From: Perognathus longimembris pacificus
Lineage: Eukaryota; Chordata; Mammalia; Rodentia; Heteromyidae
DNA: 64,000 nucleotides
Assembly: GCF_023159225.1 (NCBI RefSeq)
Contig: NC_063180.1
Location: 10,475,297-10,539,296, forward strand
Direction: 5' to 3'
Shown here piece after piece: positions 9,926 to 22,104 of the stretch. Position numbers and translations under genes: made by a program. The notes beneath the pieces are model-generated. The model was not told where the DNA came from and searched no databases. It saw only the letters and a program-made list of their open reading frames with translations. Numbering within the stretch: the stretch's first letter is position 1; every line of letters starts with the position of its first letter.

Positions 9926-10189
9926 TTGAATGACTTCATAAATACTCCACCCAATCTCAGGCTTAGCTTACAAAGTTTATAGACCCTTAATTAATTGAAT
10001 CCTCTTTAATGACACAGTCACCACTATGTCTACAGAGAACATTCTGCTTAACAAGTACCATACAGCTAAAAACAAATGTCTCCTTAGCATCCTTTGTTTT
10101 ATAGTCATTCACTATTTTACAAACACTTAGCTTTTGGCACATGTGAATTTCTTTTCTTTTTTGGCATTTTAATGTAAACTGTAATTTTT

Positions 10190-10410
10190 CTTTCTTTTTT
10201 TTGGGGGGGTCTTTTTTTTTTGCCAGTCCTGGGCTGGAACTCAGGACCTGACCACTGCCCCCTGGCTCCTTTTTGCTCAAGGCTAGCACTCTACCTCTGG
10301 AGCCTCAGCACCACTTCTGGTTTCTTCTGTTTATGTGGTGCTGAGGAATCGAACCCAGGGCTTTGTGGATGCTAGGCAAGGACTCTACTGCTAATCCACA
10401 TTCCCAGGCC
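10190..10410 (-). mobile_element. Dimeric tRNA-derived SINE, older subfamily
   Basis: The minus strand carries the dimer with B box GGTTCGATTCC and second half CAAAAAGGAGCCAGGGGGCAGTG. Several substitutions and the GATTAGCAG form of the A box separate it from the young group. A duplicated target TGTAAACTGTAATTTTT flanks it (10173-10189 and 10411-10427). The T-rich left end is its degraded poly(A). Confidence 0.9.
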
Positions 10411-10469
10411 TGTAAACTGTAATTTTTTCAAAATACATATTTATATCAACATGGAAATGTCTTTAGTAT

Positions 10470-11465
10470 TAAGAAAAGGAAATGCAAATAAAAACAACCC
10501 TGAGATACCACCTCACTCCAGTTAGAATGGCCTATAATCTGAACTCAGGCAACAACAAATGCTGGAGGGGGGGGCGGGGAAAGAGGAACCTTTCTCCATT
10601 GTGGGTGGGAGTGCAAATTAGTACAACCGCTTTGGAAAACTGTATGGAGGTTTCTCAAAAAGCTCAATATAGACCTGCCCTATGACCCAGCCATACCACT
10701 CCTAGGCATCTATCCTGAACAGCAGGTCCCAAGATATCAAAAAGACATTTGTACTTCCATGTTTATAGTGGCACAATTCACAATAGCCAAAATATGGAAA
10801 CAACCCAGATGCCCCTCCACAGATGAATGGATCCAAAAAATATGGTACCTATACACAATGGAATACTACATAGCGATTAGGAATGGTGAAATATTGTTAT
10901 TCGCAGGGAAATGGTCAGAACTTGAACAAATAATGTTGAGTGAGACAAGCCTAGAACACAGAAAACAAAGGGGCATGATCTCCCTGATATATGACTGTTA
11001 AGAAAGGGAGACAGAGAGACAGTAGAGACCAGGTCTGTGAAACCAAAAACTGCTTGCCACATGGTATTTCCCACAGGATTGGGGTAACGACCCAACAGTA
11101 TGTAACTAAAACCAAACAACTACTCAATATATAAAGGTCAAAAATTGACCTCTCAGTGGAATACAATAGCCCAAAAGCTATGTATGTACATTCATATAAG
11201 ACTACTGTCGACATATTGTCTAATTTCGACATTACATTTAAAGCCCTAGGCGAATTTTCTTGGGCTTGGCCACATGGATACTGTATATGTTCTTGACACA
11301 TTGTATATTGTATATATGTCTACCTGACCTAAAGAAGGGAAAGAAAAACAGGGCGTAAGATATCACAAGAAATGTACACACTGCCCTACTATGTCACTGT
11401 ACCCTTTTTGCACAACACCTTGTAAAAAATTTGTGTTCAATTAATAAATAAATTAAATTAAAAAA
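10470..11465 (+). mobile_element. 5'-truncated L1: ORF2 end and 3' UTR
   Basis: Frames with stops read [17 protein letters not shown] (10482 on) and MFIVAQFTIAKIWKQPRCPS (10759 on), to a stop at about 11001. These are the conserved last 180 or so residues of L1 ORF2. The 3' UTR differs from the main local family: it lacks the long G tract, and it ends ACTATGTCACTGTACCC then TTCAATTAATAAATAAATT. It is thus another L1 subfamily. A G run (10567-10575) breaks the reading frame. Confidence 0.85.
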
Positions 11466-11530
11466 AAGAAAGCAGAGACAAAAAAAAGAAAATTTTGTCA
11501 AAGTCAAAATAGGTAGAGATATAGATATCT

Positions 11531-11569
11531 ACAGGATTTCTTAGTTACAGGATTTCTTAGTTACAGAAT
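11531..11569. repeat. 16-bp tandem duplication
   Basis: ACAGGATTTCTTAGTT occurs twice in direct succession (11531-11546 and 11547-11562) with the beginning of a third, diverged unit (ACAGAATTT). It probably arose by replication slippage. Confidence 0.9.
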
Positions 11570-11718
11570 TTGTTTCATGTTTAGAAAGAAACTAACTTTG
11601 CTGTTGCATACTAGACATTTCAATAGCACAGTGACATCAGAAACATATGAGTTAATTAAAATTAAATATGTTTGCTTTCCTTAAAAAGTCAAGATATTAT
11701 ACATTAAATTAAATTGGT

Positions 11719-11940
11719 GGGGCTGGGAATATGGCCTAGTGGCAAGAGTGCTTGCTTCATATACTGAAGCCCAGGGTTCAATTCCCCAGCATCACATATA
11801 TAGAAAGTGGCCATAAGTGGTGCTGTGGCTCAAGTGGCCGAGTGCAAGCCTTGAGCAAAAAGAAGCCAGGGACAGTGCTCAGGCCCTGAGTCCAAGCATC
11901 AGAACTGGCAAAATAAATAAATAAATAAATAAATTAATTA
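11719..11940 (+). mobile_element. Dimeric tRNA-derived SINE, older subfamily
   Basis: GGGGCTGGGAATATGGCCTAGTGG start, B box changed to GGTTCAATTCC, second half with GAGCAAAAAGAAGCC. The tail has become (AAAT)n. The target ATTAAATTGGT flanks it (11708-11718 and 11941-11951). The B-box change from G to A would weaken RNA polymerase III promotion. Confidence 0.9.
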
Positions 11941-12084
11941 ATTAAATTGGTAACTTTGTGTTATTATAACAACCTCTCTTCTAAAAGTCCAATTAGAGTA
12001 GAAATTATGAAAATTGGAATATAGCTGAATTGAGCCCTGGAAATACAAAAACTGAAATTAATAACATTTTTTTTGCTTATTTTA

Positions 12085-12296
12085 TTAGCATACGGTATTG
12101 GACTTCCTAGATACAGCAATAAACACAAGAGAAATAAATAAAGGAATCGAAGCTGGGAAGGAAGCAGATATATTATTCCTATTTGTAGAAGATATGATCC
12201 TATATTTACAGGAAACTAAGGATACAACTTCATCACTTTTGGATGTGATACTTTGGAAATGCACCTAAGTACAAAAATAGCATACAAAAATTACTA
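12085..12296 (+). mobile_element. Left half of an old L1 ORF2 split by a later L1
   Basis: One frame reads FVEDMILYLQ (about 12177-12206), the decayed catalytic YADD/FADD box of the L1 reverse transcriptase, followed by the segment leading to the next conserved block. At 12296 the sequence is cut by another L1, and the same frame resumes at 19325. The bases AAAAATTACTA are present on both sides. The catalytic aspartate pair is already changed to ED. Confidence 0.8.
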
Positions 12297-13550
12297 CCTT
12301 ACCACTCCAGGAAAACTTTTACTCCAAGAAAGACAGCCCAAGTAAGTTATAACAATATAGGGATGCTGGCCAGAAAGGATAAATCAACTTTGGTGGCCTG
12401 AAAACACAGATTTGAGCTCCAGGCTGCCTCCTGCAGATAAATGGCCCCATTACAGAGGATTCCCAATTCCCACCAGCAGTCGGAGCTGAATTCCACAGCC
12501 AGTTCCACCTAGGAGAAGGTCACCCTGTTCAGGAGGGAGAAATCACCCTAGAGCAAGCAGCTCTCAGCCAGGTGAACCAGGCCTGAGGCGCCCTGCCCTA
12601 CTGAGTCCTCAGCATAGTCAGAGGCAGGCCTCAAAGGCAGCAATCATGAGGAGTCACGGTTCCTGAGACTGAACAGCATCCCCGAACTACACCCAAGTCC
12701 TACCTGCAAGCTGTGCAAACTACAGAGCCCCAGGTTTTAAGTAACAGGGGAGGAGGGTCAGAGCAGATCCACCCCCTGCAAACTGAAAGCAAATCAAATG
12801 AGCCAAGAAGCAGGAAAATAAATTGTAGACCATTGCAAGGAAACCAGAGACTGGAAAGAGCCCACCCAAAGAAGAAAGACACCATTTTTTAAACATTTAT
12901 TTTAAACTTTTTATTTTTCATTTTTGAGTTGTCATTTAATTTTGTTTTCTGGTTTTTATTTCTTTGTTTTTATTGGGGTTTCTTTTGGTAATTTTTTTTG
13001 TTCAGTGTGTTTATTTTCCTGTGGTTTTTTCTTTCTCTTTTCACATTTTCTTTCTTTAAAATTACTTTCTTTTGACTAATACATTTACTCTATTCTGTTG
13101 ACTCTCCATTGTCTATCATTTTAACCTCATTCTTTCTACTGATTCTACCCTTCTCCAACTTTCCACTTCACTGAAAATAAAACAAAATCTCTAACCCATT
13201 CATTTTAGTCTACTCTCCTCACTACCCTTAATCTCCATATTCCACTGACCCCTGGTTATTGGCTAGAGGGTATCCCTGTTCAATCTGAGTGAATCAAAGG
13301 GATTCATAAAGAAATCCCACCAGTCCAAAAAGAACTAAATATAAGAACAAAAAATAGCTCATAGGGTTATAATGCAAATAAGTAACTACTGAATACAAGG
13401 CTCAGGGTTGGTTGTTATATTAATGTTGTATACTCTGGGGACACCAATTTGCTTTTATATACAGAAAAAGAGAGGGAAGGTATCTGTATATAATTGTGAA
13501 CTTCTAAGATTTATAAAAGAGTGATTGGTAAGGTCTCCTTTGAGTCTTAA
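12297..13550 (+). promoter_or_regulatory. L1 5' UTR (presumed internal promoter region)
   Basis: This part precedes ORF1 and is the expected place of the L1 internal RNA polymerase II promoter. The first 600 bases are richer in G+C (about 12400-12770), then T-rich from 12880 to 13150. No precise transcription factor site can be assigned by eye. Promoter function is inferred only from position in a full-length L1. Confidence 0.5.
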
Positions 13551-14703
13551 ATGGTGCTCACAGGTGCTTGTAGATTGGCATTTTCAATCCAAATGGACAG
13601 AAGAAGCACAAGAAAGATGGCAAACAAGGGAATTTCATATTTCACTGAAAACAAGCAGGAAGCAGAGCAGTCAATCAAAGACCTAGAAAAGAACCCTCAA
13701 AATGCTTTTCAAACTACTGATAAAAATATTAAATGAAAAGTTGGATCTCTTGAGACAAGTATTCTAGAGCATGAGGAGGTGAATTAAAAATTAATAGAGG
13801 ATTTCCTGGTCTCCACAAATAGAAAGATAAATGAAATTCAAGAGTGCAATGAAAAGATATCTACCCAACTAAAAGATTTTAGAATCAGCACTCAGAACCA
13901 AATCAATGAAAAAGTCCATACAAGACCTAAGAGAAAATTATAGCAAAGACATGTAAGCCATCAAGAAAGACCAGTCAAAAGGAAGGAAAATTCAAAATCA
14001 AGAAGCTAGCCTACAGAGCACACTAGATAAATCAGAGGATTAAATCTCAGGAACTGGATTCCCAAGAATCTATGGGGAAAGAACAAAAAACAATACAAAA
14101 GCAATCCAATCGGCAAAACAAATCACTCCAGGAGCTCCAAGACACAATCAGGAAGCCCAATTTAAGGCTAATAGGTATCGAGGAAAACCTAGAGAAAGAA
14201 GTCAATGGAATAGGCAATATGTTCAACAGAAAAATAGCTGAGAACTTACCAAAAATCCAGAAGGATAAAGCTATCCAGATACAAGAAACATTTAGAACCC
14301 CAAACCAACCACACCAGAATAGGACATCCCATGACACATAGCGGTCAAAACGTGATAAATTGCGTCCAAGGAAAGAATCCTCAAAGCTGCTAGGGAGAAG
14401 AAAATAATCACATATAAAGGAAAACCAATGAGAATTACCCCAGACTTCTCAGCAGATACCATGAGGGTACAGAGAGCCTAGAATGAGGTATGGCACACCC
14501 TGAAGAAAAATAACTATCAAGGAAGAATATTGTACCCAGCTAAACCCTCATTCATAGCAAAGGTCAAATAAAAGTCATCCACAGTAAGGAAAAACTGAAA
14601 CAGTATATCTCCACCAAACCAGATTAACAGAAAATCCTGAAGGATGTACTACACATGGAAAATAATGAAGATCACAATGTAGACAGAGAAATGAACCCTA
14701 AAT
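13551..14703 (+). pseudogene. L1 ORF1 (RNA-binding chaperone), decayed
   Basis: ORF1p is the trimeric nucleic-acid chaperone that coats L1 RNA. The likely start is ATG 13551 or 13593 (MDRRSTRKMANKG). A coiled-coil-type stretch follows but hits a stop at 13734. The RNA-recognition part is best kept in 14072-14341 (RKPNLRLIGIEENLEKEVNG). The C-terminal part (PDFSADTMRVQRA, GRILYPAKPSFIAKVK, then KEKLKQYISTKPD in another frame) runs to about 14703. At least four frame changes or stops are present. Confidence 0.8.
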
Positions 14704-14740
14704 AGAAAACTGGGATATTAGATCAAGAATGGGGAAGACA

Positions 14741-14934
14741 GGGGCTGGGGATATAGCCTAGTGGCAAGGGTGCCTGCCTCGGATACACGAGGCCCTAGGT
14801 TCGATTCCCCAGCACCACATATACAGAAAAAACGGCCAGAAGCAGCGCTGTGACTCATGTGGCAGAGTGCTAGCCTTGAGCGGGAAGAAGCCAGGGACAG
14901 TGCTCAGGCCCTGAGTCCAAGGCCCAGGACTGGC

Positions 14935-14968
<34 letters not shown>
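14741..14968 (+). mobile_element. Dimeric tRNA-derived SINE inside the L1
   Basis: A near-consensus young-group element (A box TAGCCTAGTGG, B box GGTTCGATTCC, GCGGGAAGAAGCC) with an A tail of more than 30 bases. It is flanked by the 16-base duplication AAGAATGGGGAAGACA (14725-14740 and 14969-14984). It landed between the L1's ORF1 and ORF2, and so is younger than the L1. Confidence 0.95.
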
Positions 14969-14972
<4 letters not shown>

Positions 14973-15009
14973 ATGGGGAAGACAGAGATTTTAAAAAAAA
15001 ATTGCTATA

Positions 15010-18000
15010 ATGAACGATCATCTCTCAATCCTAACCCTCAACATTAAGGGGCTTAATTCTCCAATTAAACAACATAGGCTCATAAGTTGGATCAAAAATT
15101 ATGATTCATCTTTCGGCTTCCAACAAGAGACACATCTATCCCGCAAAAGCAAACATCTTCTAAAAGTCAAAGGCTGTTAAAACATCTACAAAGCGAATGG
15201 CCCCATAAGCAGGCTGGAGTTGCAATCCTAGTATCAGATAAAATTGACTTCAATTTAAAAATGGTAAGAAGAGACATAAAAGGTTACCACATACTAATAA
15301 AACAATCTCTCCTACAGGAGAATATAACCATCCTAAATATCTACAACCCAAAGACAGGAGCACCTAACTTCATCAAACAAATACTACTGACTCTAAAAAC
15401 ACTCATAGATCCAAACACATTGATAATTAAGGCTGTAACACTCCACTGTCACCTCTGGACAGATCAACACACCAGAAATTGAGCAAAGACACCTTAGAAC
15501 TAAACAACTGCATAGACCAACTAGGCTGAACCAACATCTACCGAATATTCCATCCAGCAAAACCAGAATGCACATTCTTTGCTGAAGCATATGGAACATT
15601 CTCCAAAATTGATCACATGTTAGGGCACAAAGAAAATCTTTACAAATTCAGATGTATCAAAATCATTTCTTGCATTCTCTCAGACCATAAAGGAATAAAA
15701 TTAGAGATCAACTCAAACAGCCACCACATAGAATCCTACAATTCATGGAGACTAAAGAACACATTGCTGAACCATCAGTGGGTCATTGAAGAAATTAGAA
15801 CAGAAATTCAAATATTTATGAAATTAAACCAAGATGAGTAAACAAAGTACCAGCTCCTTTGGGACCCACCAAAGGCAGTACTCAGAAGAAAATTTATATC
15901 TCTGAGTGCCTACATCAACAAACTGGAGAAACAGCAATTCAACAACTTAAGGAAACACCTTAAGCTCCTTGAAAGACAACAACAAGCCAAACCTCAAGCC
16001 AATAGAAGGAAGCAAATAATTAAAATCAAATCAGAATTAGTGACTTGGAGTAAAAAAAAAAAAAATCTAAAGAATCAACAAAATGAAGAGTTGGTTCTTT
16101 GAAAAAATTAACAGGATAGAAAGACACCTAGCAAATGTGACCAAAAATGAAGTCAGCACACCCAAATAAACAAGATCAGAGATGAAACAGGTAACATCAC
16201 CACAGAAACAACCAAAATTCAGAACACCATAAGGCAATGTTTTTCAAACCTTATGCCAAAAAAATGCGAGAACCTGGAAGAAATGGACGATTTCCTAGCA
16301 AAAATTGATATCCCCAAACTCAACCATGAAGATCTAAACCTTCTAAACAGACCCATATCCAGCATTGAAATAGAAACAGCAATAAGAGATCTTCCATCCA
16401 AGAAAAGCCCAGGTCGAGATAGATTCACAGCAGAATTCAACAAGACCTTCAAAACAGAACTGACTCCTATATTTGTCAAACCCTTCAATTAAATTGAAAG
16501 AGAAAGTTTGCTACCAAACACATTCTATGATGCCAGTATAACCCTCATCCCAAAACCAAGCAAGGACTCATTAAGGAAAGAAAACTATATTCCGATTTCC
16601 CTGACAAACACATGAAAAAATTCTCAACAGAATTCTGGCCAATCAACTTCAACAGGTCATCAATAAAGTCATACATTATGACCAAAATGGATTCATCCCC
16701 GGTATGCAGAGCTGGTTCAATGTACGCAAGTCAATCAACGTAATCCCCCACATCAACTGGAGCAAGGTCAAGAATCACATGATTATTTCGCTAGATGCAT
16801 TAAAAGCATTTAATTAAATCCAGCACCCATATATGATAAAAGCTTTGGAGAAAATGGGATTCCAGAGAACATTACTGAATGTAATTAAGGCTATCGATGA
16901 CAAAACCACAATGAATATTACTCATCATGGGAAAAAGCTAAAGCCATTTTCTCTAAAATCAGGAACAAGACAAGGTTGTCTGCTCTCCACTCTTTTCTTC
17001 AATGTAGTACTACAATTCCTATCCAGAACAATAATGCAAGAGGAAGACATAAAGAGGATCCAAATTGTAAAAGATGAAGCCACACTCTCTCTTTTCAGAT
17101 GACATGCTCCTATATCTAAAGAACCCCATAGACTCTACTCCCAAGCAACTTGAGCTGATCCAAAACTTTGGAAAAATAGCAAGATATAAAAAAAAAAAAA
17201 AACTCAAAAATCCATGGCTTTTCTATATGCCAATGACCCGAAGAGTGAGGCCGACATCAGGAAAGCAACTTCTTTTGCAATAGCCTCAAAAAACGTAAGC
17301 TACATAGAAGTAGCCTTAACCAAAGTAGTGAAAGACCTCTATGATGAGAACTTTAAAAACATGACAAATGAAATTAAAGCAGAACTAAGGAAATAAAAAG
17401 ACCTCCCATGCTCCTGTATTGGAAGGATTAATATAGTCAAAATGGCAATATTGCCAAGGCTATCTACAAATTCGATGCAGTACCCATTAATATCGCAACA
17501 CCATTTTTTAATGAAATAGAAGAAGCAATCCAGAAATTCATATGGAACAATAAAAAACCCAGAATACTAAAAACAATGCTAAGAAGAAAGAATAGTGCTG
17601 GAAGAATTACTATACAAAACTTCAAGCTGTATTACAAAGCTATAGCAATAAAAACAGCTTGGTATTTGCACAGGATCTGGCCTGAAGACCAATGGAACAG
17701 AAGGGAAGACCAAGAAATGAACCTGCAGAACTATGCCTACTTAATCTTTGATAAAGGAGCTAAAAAAATAGGATGGAAGAAAGATAGATTATTTAACAAA
17801 TGATGCTGGCAAAACTGATTCAACACCTGCAACAAATTAAACTAGATCCTTACATATCACCCTGCACCAAAATCAATTCCAAATTGATCGAAGGCCTCAA
17901 AATAAAAACATACACCCTGAAAACACTACAAGAAGGAGTAGGAGAAACACTTGGACTCTTTGGCACATGACGAAACTTCCTTAACTAAGGCTGAGAAATG

Positions 18001-18828
18001 CAACAAATAAAAGAAAGGTTGGACAAATGGGACTGCATCAAACTGCAGAGCTTCTGCAGGACAAAGGACATAGCTCACAAGATAAACAGAAAGCACACAG
18101 ATTGGGAAAAGATCTTTAAGGACAAACGTCTCATATCTAAAATATATGCAGAACTAAAAAAATTAAATTCCTCCAAAACAAAACCTCAAAGAACCAACAG
18201 ACCCCTCAACAAGTGGGCTAAAGACTTACAAAGAGACTTCTCTGATGAGGAAATGAGAATGGCCAAGAGACATATGAAAAAGTGCTCTACATCACTGGCC
18301 ATAAAAGAAATGCAAATCAAAACACCATTGAGATTCCATCTCACCCCAGTAAGAATGTCATATATCAAGAAAACTAACAATAACAAATGTTGGAGGTTAT
18401 GTGGCCAAAAGGGAACCCTACTTCATAGTTAGTGGGAATGTAAACTGGTTCAGCTACTCTGGAAAGCGGTATGGAGATTCCTCAGAAGGGTAAATATAGA
18501 GCTCCCCTATCACCCAGCAGCCCCAATTTTAGGCATCTACCCAAAAGACCACAAACAAGAACACACTAAAGCCACCAGCACAACAATGTTCATCACAGCA
18601 CAATTTGTCACAACTAAACATGGAACCAACCCAAGATGCCCCTCAGTAAACAAATGGATCAGGAAAACATGGTATATATACACCACGGAATTTTATGCCT
18701 CTATCAGAAAGAATGACATTGCCCCATTTGTAAGGAAATGGAAGGACTTGGAAAAAATTATACTAAGTGAAGTGAGCCAGACCCAAAGAAACATAGACTC
18801 TATGGTCTCCCTCATAGGGAATAATTAG
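15010..18828 (+). pseudogene. L1 ORF2 (endonuclease and reverse transcriptase), decayed
   Basis: The start MNDHLSILTLNIKGLNSPIK (15010 on) and QQETHL show the endonuclease domain. The reverse transcriptase follows with IDDLPSKKSPG-like IRDLPSKKSPGRD (about 16380), [12 protein letters not shown] (about 16680), GTRQGCLLS (about 16963), and FSDDMLLYLKNP (about 17092) where active L1s carry FADD. The C-terminal cysteine-rich region ends SQTQRNIDSMVSLIGNN with stop TAG at 18826-18828. Stops and frameshifts divide it into at least ten frames, so no enzyme can be made. Longest piece is 144 codons (17998-18432). Confidence 0.9.
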
Positions 18829-19324
18829 CACAGGTTTAGGCTAGTCACAGCAGAGGATCAAAGGAGCCCAAAAGCTGTACCTTCATGAGTATATAAGATG
18901 CTGCTAAGTGAAATGAACTCCATGCTATGGAAACAAGTGTTTTATCACTGTTGTAATTACTTTCAACATGCCATGTGAAACTGTAGCTTCTTTTGATGAT
19001 GATCCTCTTGTATCCTCGGCCTAGGGTGTCCCCGTGCTATCACTGTATCTCATCTGAGTAACCTGGATACTGTACATACTGGCATTTGAACTAGGGAAGT
19101 GAAAGTGAATATCAAAATCAAGAGACAAAGAGTAAAAATACAAACAACTCCAAAAACAATACTTTCAAAACCATTTGGTGTAAACCAACTGAAAAACTCA
19201 TGAGGGTGTTGGGAGGGGGGAGTGAAGGAGGAGGTAATAAGTAGTACAAGAATTGCACCCATGGCTTTACATATGAAATTGTAACCCCTCTGTACATCAC
19301 TTTGACAATAAATAATTATTGTTA
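18829..19324 (+). other. L1 3' UTR with G-rich tract
   Basis: Starts after the ORF2 stop with CACAGGTTTAGGCTAGTCACAGC, contains GATGCTGCTAAGTGAAATGAACTCCA, a G run (GGGTGTTGGGAGGGGGGAGTG at about 19203-19223) and ends CATATGAAATTGTAACCCC..TTTGACAATAAATAATT. This block is the probe that identifies the many truncated L1 tails in the window. The G tract resembles the conserved polypurine tracts of mammalian L1 3' UTRs. Confidence 0.85.
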
Positions 19325-19745
19325 AAAAATTACTAGCTTTTCTCTATACCAATATTACATAGGGTGTGAAATAAATTTAAAAAACACAACTCAACTTACA
19401 ACATCATCCAAAAAAAAGTCATAAACTTAACCAAGGATGAAAAAGACCTGTACAAGGAAAATTATGAATCCTTGAGAAAGAAATAAAAGAGCACACCAGA
19501 TGGAAATATCTCATAAGATTATGGATTGTCAGAATTAATATGGTCATACTATTCAAAGAAACCTGCAAACTTATCATCATCCCCATCATTATCCAATGTC
19601 ATTTCTCACACACGCAAAAAATCAGTCCTAAAATTCATACAAGAGAAAAAATGGGCTCCAGATACTCAAAGCAATCTTGAGCAAAATTGTGCGCTCTAGG
19701 CTACCACAAAACTGAACCTATATGATAGAACTACACTATTAAATA
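19325..19745 (+). mobile_element. Right half of the old L1 ORF2
   Basis: Begins with the duplicated AAAAATTACTA and continues the frame of 12085-12296: LLAFLYTN (conserved block AFLYANDP elsewhere), then DEKDLYKENYESLRKEIK-like and KWKYLIRLWIVRINMV-like sequence of the thumb region. Stops are frequent. It fades into unique DNA after about 19745. Confidence 0.8.
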
Positions 19746-19974
19746 TTTTGTTAGCCATCACATGAAATTTCATAGGCATTTTAAATTTCTAGTCAACCTG
19801 TAGGTTTTATTTTAATTAACATTTGCCCAATACAAAGTGAAATTTATTTAAAAATTATGCTAAAACATTTATAGTTACATTCTAAATCTGAAACTTAACT
19901 TTTTCTTCTGTATCATTCTATTGGGACAAAGTGACATGCATAAGTTTCTGAATGTGTCAGTGTTTGAACATATA

Positions 19975-20070
19975 ATTGTACAAGATATATACCCACTGTC
20001 TTATGTATGAAACTGTAACCCCTCTGTACATCACTTTGACAATAAATAAATAATTATTCAGAAAAAATAA
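19975..20070 (+). mobile_element. L1 3' end fragment
   Basis: Only the last part of an L1 is present: TATGTATGAAACTGTAACCCCTCTGTACATCACTTTGACAATAAATAAATAATT. It is nearly identical to the tail of the nested L1. No tract or coding sequence precedes it. Confidence 0.8.
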
Positions 20071-20079
20071 TTGTTATTA

Positions 20080-20590
20080 AGAGATGTTACTCACTATACA
20101 TTGTTATTTTTCTTTTGTTATTCTCTTCACTTAAGAATATCTTAGAAACATTTTCTTATATCCAAGCACTGATTTTCTCACTCCTTTTCAATAATTATAG
20201 ACATATCTGTCAGAGTGTCGGTAACATGTTTCATTTAAACAAGAGCATTGCAAATTAATTTAAATTATCTTTAATTTTTTGACATTGAAACAATACTGTA
20301 GTTATTGCTTCAATAAATAAATTGACAACTTTAACAGTTTTTCCAGTGGATACATTTCCAGTAACATGTTTAAATGCATTATTCTCACCATAGATAGTGA
20401 CAAATTGCTCTCCAAATAGCTTTTATCAACTGTGTGAGTGATAGTTTCTCTGAAACTTCTGCACTCATGGTGGTAAATTACTTTTCTAAATGAATAAATG
20501 AAAGGGATTATCTCATTGTTTATTGTTTCTTTCTGTTGTTTCTTTACTTATTTGATTGCATTTTTGTGATAACTTCTGCCTTGTCATGAT
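20080..20590 (-). mobile_element. Ancient L1 (L1M-class) fragment
   Basis: The plus strand shows in order GAACATTTTCTTATATCC, CAGTGGATACATTTCCAGTAACATG, GACAAATTGCTCTCCAAATAGCTTTTATCAA and GGGATTATCTCATTGTTTATTG. These correspond to the complement of the well-known ORF2 C-terminal end of ancient L1s (block AATTGCTGGGTCA..ATTGCCCTCC..TATCTCATTG). No coding remains. Confidence 0.6.
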
Positions 20591-22100
20591 TAGTGGAAGA
20601 ACTATGCCCTTTATGGGAATCTATGCAAAAAAGACCATACTGAATATCAAGTATGGTTTCACAGAACAAATGTCAGAGTTGATGGGATAAAAATTGAGTC
20701 TTTCATGAAACATAAAAAACAAGATTAATTGGGAAAAACCTCCATCTCTCTGAGTTGTTAGTCACTATGAGCTTCTCCACAATTTATGAATTGTTATCAA
20801 GCAGTCTTTTATATCTCTTTTTTGTCTTTCCAAGTAGAACTCCTGGCAATGTTGTATTTTTATAGGGATAGCCATTTGTCTGCAGTGTACAGAAGTCCAT
20901 GTCACATTTGAATTCAGAATTGCCCAAAACTCGTGTGGCTGCTTGGATTCAAGATGGGATGCTGAATCCTGAAATTGAAGCAGTCATTGGGTCGCATTAT
21001 TTATGTGTGTTGTGTGCAGTGAGAAGTACACATATGAATGAGAATTAAATACTTAGATACAAAAGAACAGACAAGGATATATAGCTATAGTTACCAAATC
21101 TTCACGAATTCCCCATTATAGATTAATACATCCATATATTTTGGTCCTTGGTGATAGTTCCTTGAAGAATAAATAGAATGTACTTTCAATTTCAGTGACT
21201 TGGTCATAATCATAAATTTCCCATTGGCCAATACAATTTTAAATGAGAAAATATAAAACAAGATCTGGACAAGTCTAGTTAAAATCTGTCTAAGAAAACC
21301 CTTTGTGGGTTTTAGACATCCAATATATTGAGATTGTGCCCGGGTAGCTGCACATTTTAATGTGAAAACCATGGATCTTAGTTGGCTGTTAGCCATCATA
21401 TCCTAAAAATATTCTGAGGACTTGCACAGCTTCAACTAGTAAGCAAATGATGGCTGAACTTTACAGATGTTTGTTTCATCTTGACAAAATTCTGAAAATA
21501 TGGTTATTTTATTTAAATTGTACGTGGACCTTACTACTATTAGGAGTAGAACTTAAAGATAGACTCATTGCATTTAAGTGACTTGACCAAGATGATATAT
21601 CAATAAAAAAGTTCAAATCTAAACCCATATCAAAACATCAAAACACAAAGATAGGATTTTTTTTCCTCATACAGTACTGAATAAATCTTTTAGTCTTTTA
21701 AAACAGTAGTTTGAAGACAATAAGGTAAGTAGTGAGTTATTTAAATTGTCCTGAAATAATAGAACACTGGTTAGAATTAGAGAATGTACAAAAGTCAGTT
21801 GTATATAATAGAAAATGGAACAAATCCAGGATATTTATATGTCTCCGAGTTACTCCTTTTACAGTGCTTAGTAGGATAAACAATTTAGCAAGGAGGTGAA
21901 TGGAGAAAAGGATTAAAGGAACATTTGCTTCAATTAGGCAATTTACACCAATACATCCCAATCCTTCAAATAAGTATTCTGTGACTTTACCTTTAAGAAA
22001 ATTATATCAGCAAAAACAAAAAGTACTGAATTGTTGTACAAGCAATCATGCCCATTAGACATACATTCACTTACAGATACCTTTGCTTGGCTTACAAATG
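20590..22100. other. Unassigned DNA with a MIR scrap
   Basis: No gene was found. About 21535-21635 on the minus strand recalls MIR (GACTTGACCAAGATGATATATCAATAAAAAAGTTCAAAT, against its complement ACTTGCCCAAGGTCACACAGCTAGTAAGTGG). The rest shows no family I know. Confidence 0.4.
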
Positions 22101-22104
22101 CTGG

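Larger units (their letters stand above)
12297..19324 (+). mobile_element. Full-length-sized L1, inactive, with inserted SINE
   Basis: About 7.0 kb bounded by the 11-base duplication AAAAATTACTA (12286-12296 and 19325-19335). In order: a GC-richer 5' UTR with a long T-rich part (12297-13550), decayed ORF1 (about 13551-14703), a spacer holding a young SINE (14741-14968), decayed ORF2 (15010-18828), and a 3' UTR with a G-rich tract (19201-19222) ending TTTGACAATAAATAATT. Frameshifts and stops are scattered through both ORFs, so it cannot move by itself. The full length and clear boundaries make it the best-defined element here. Confidence 0.9.
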
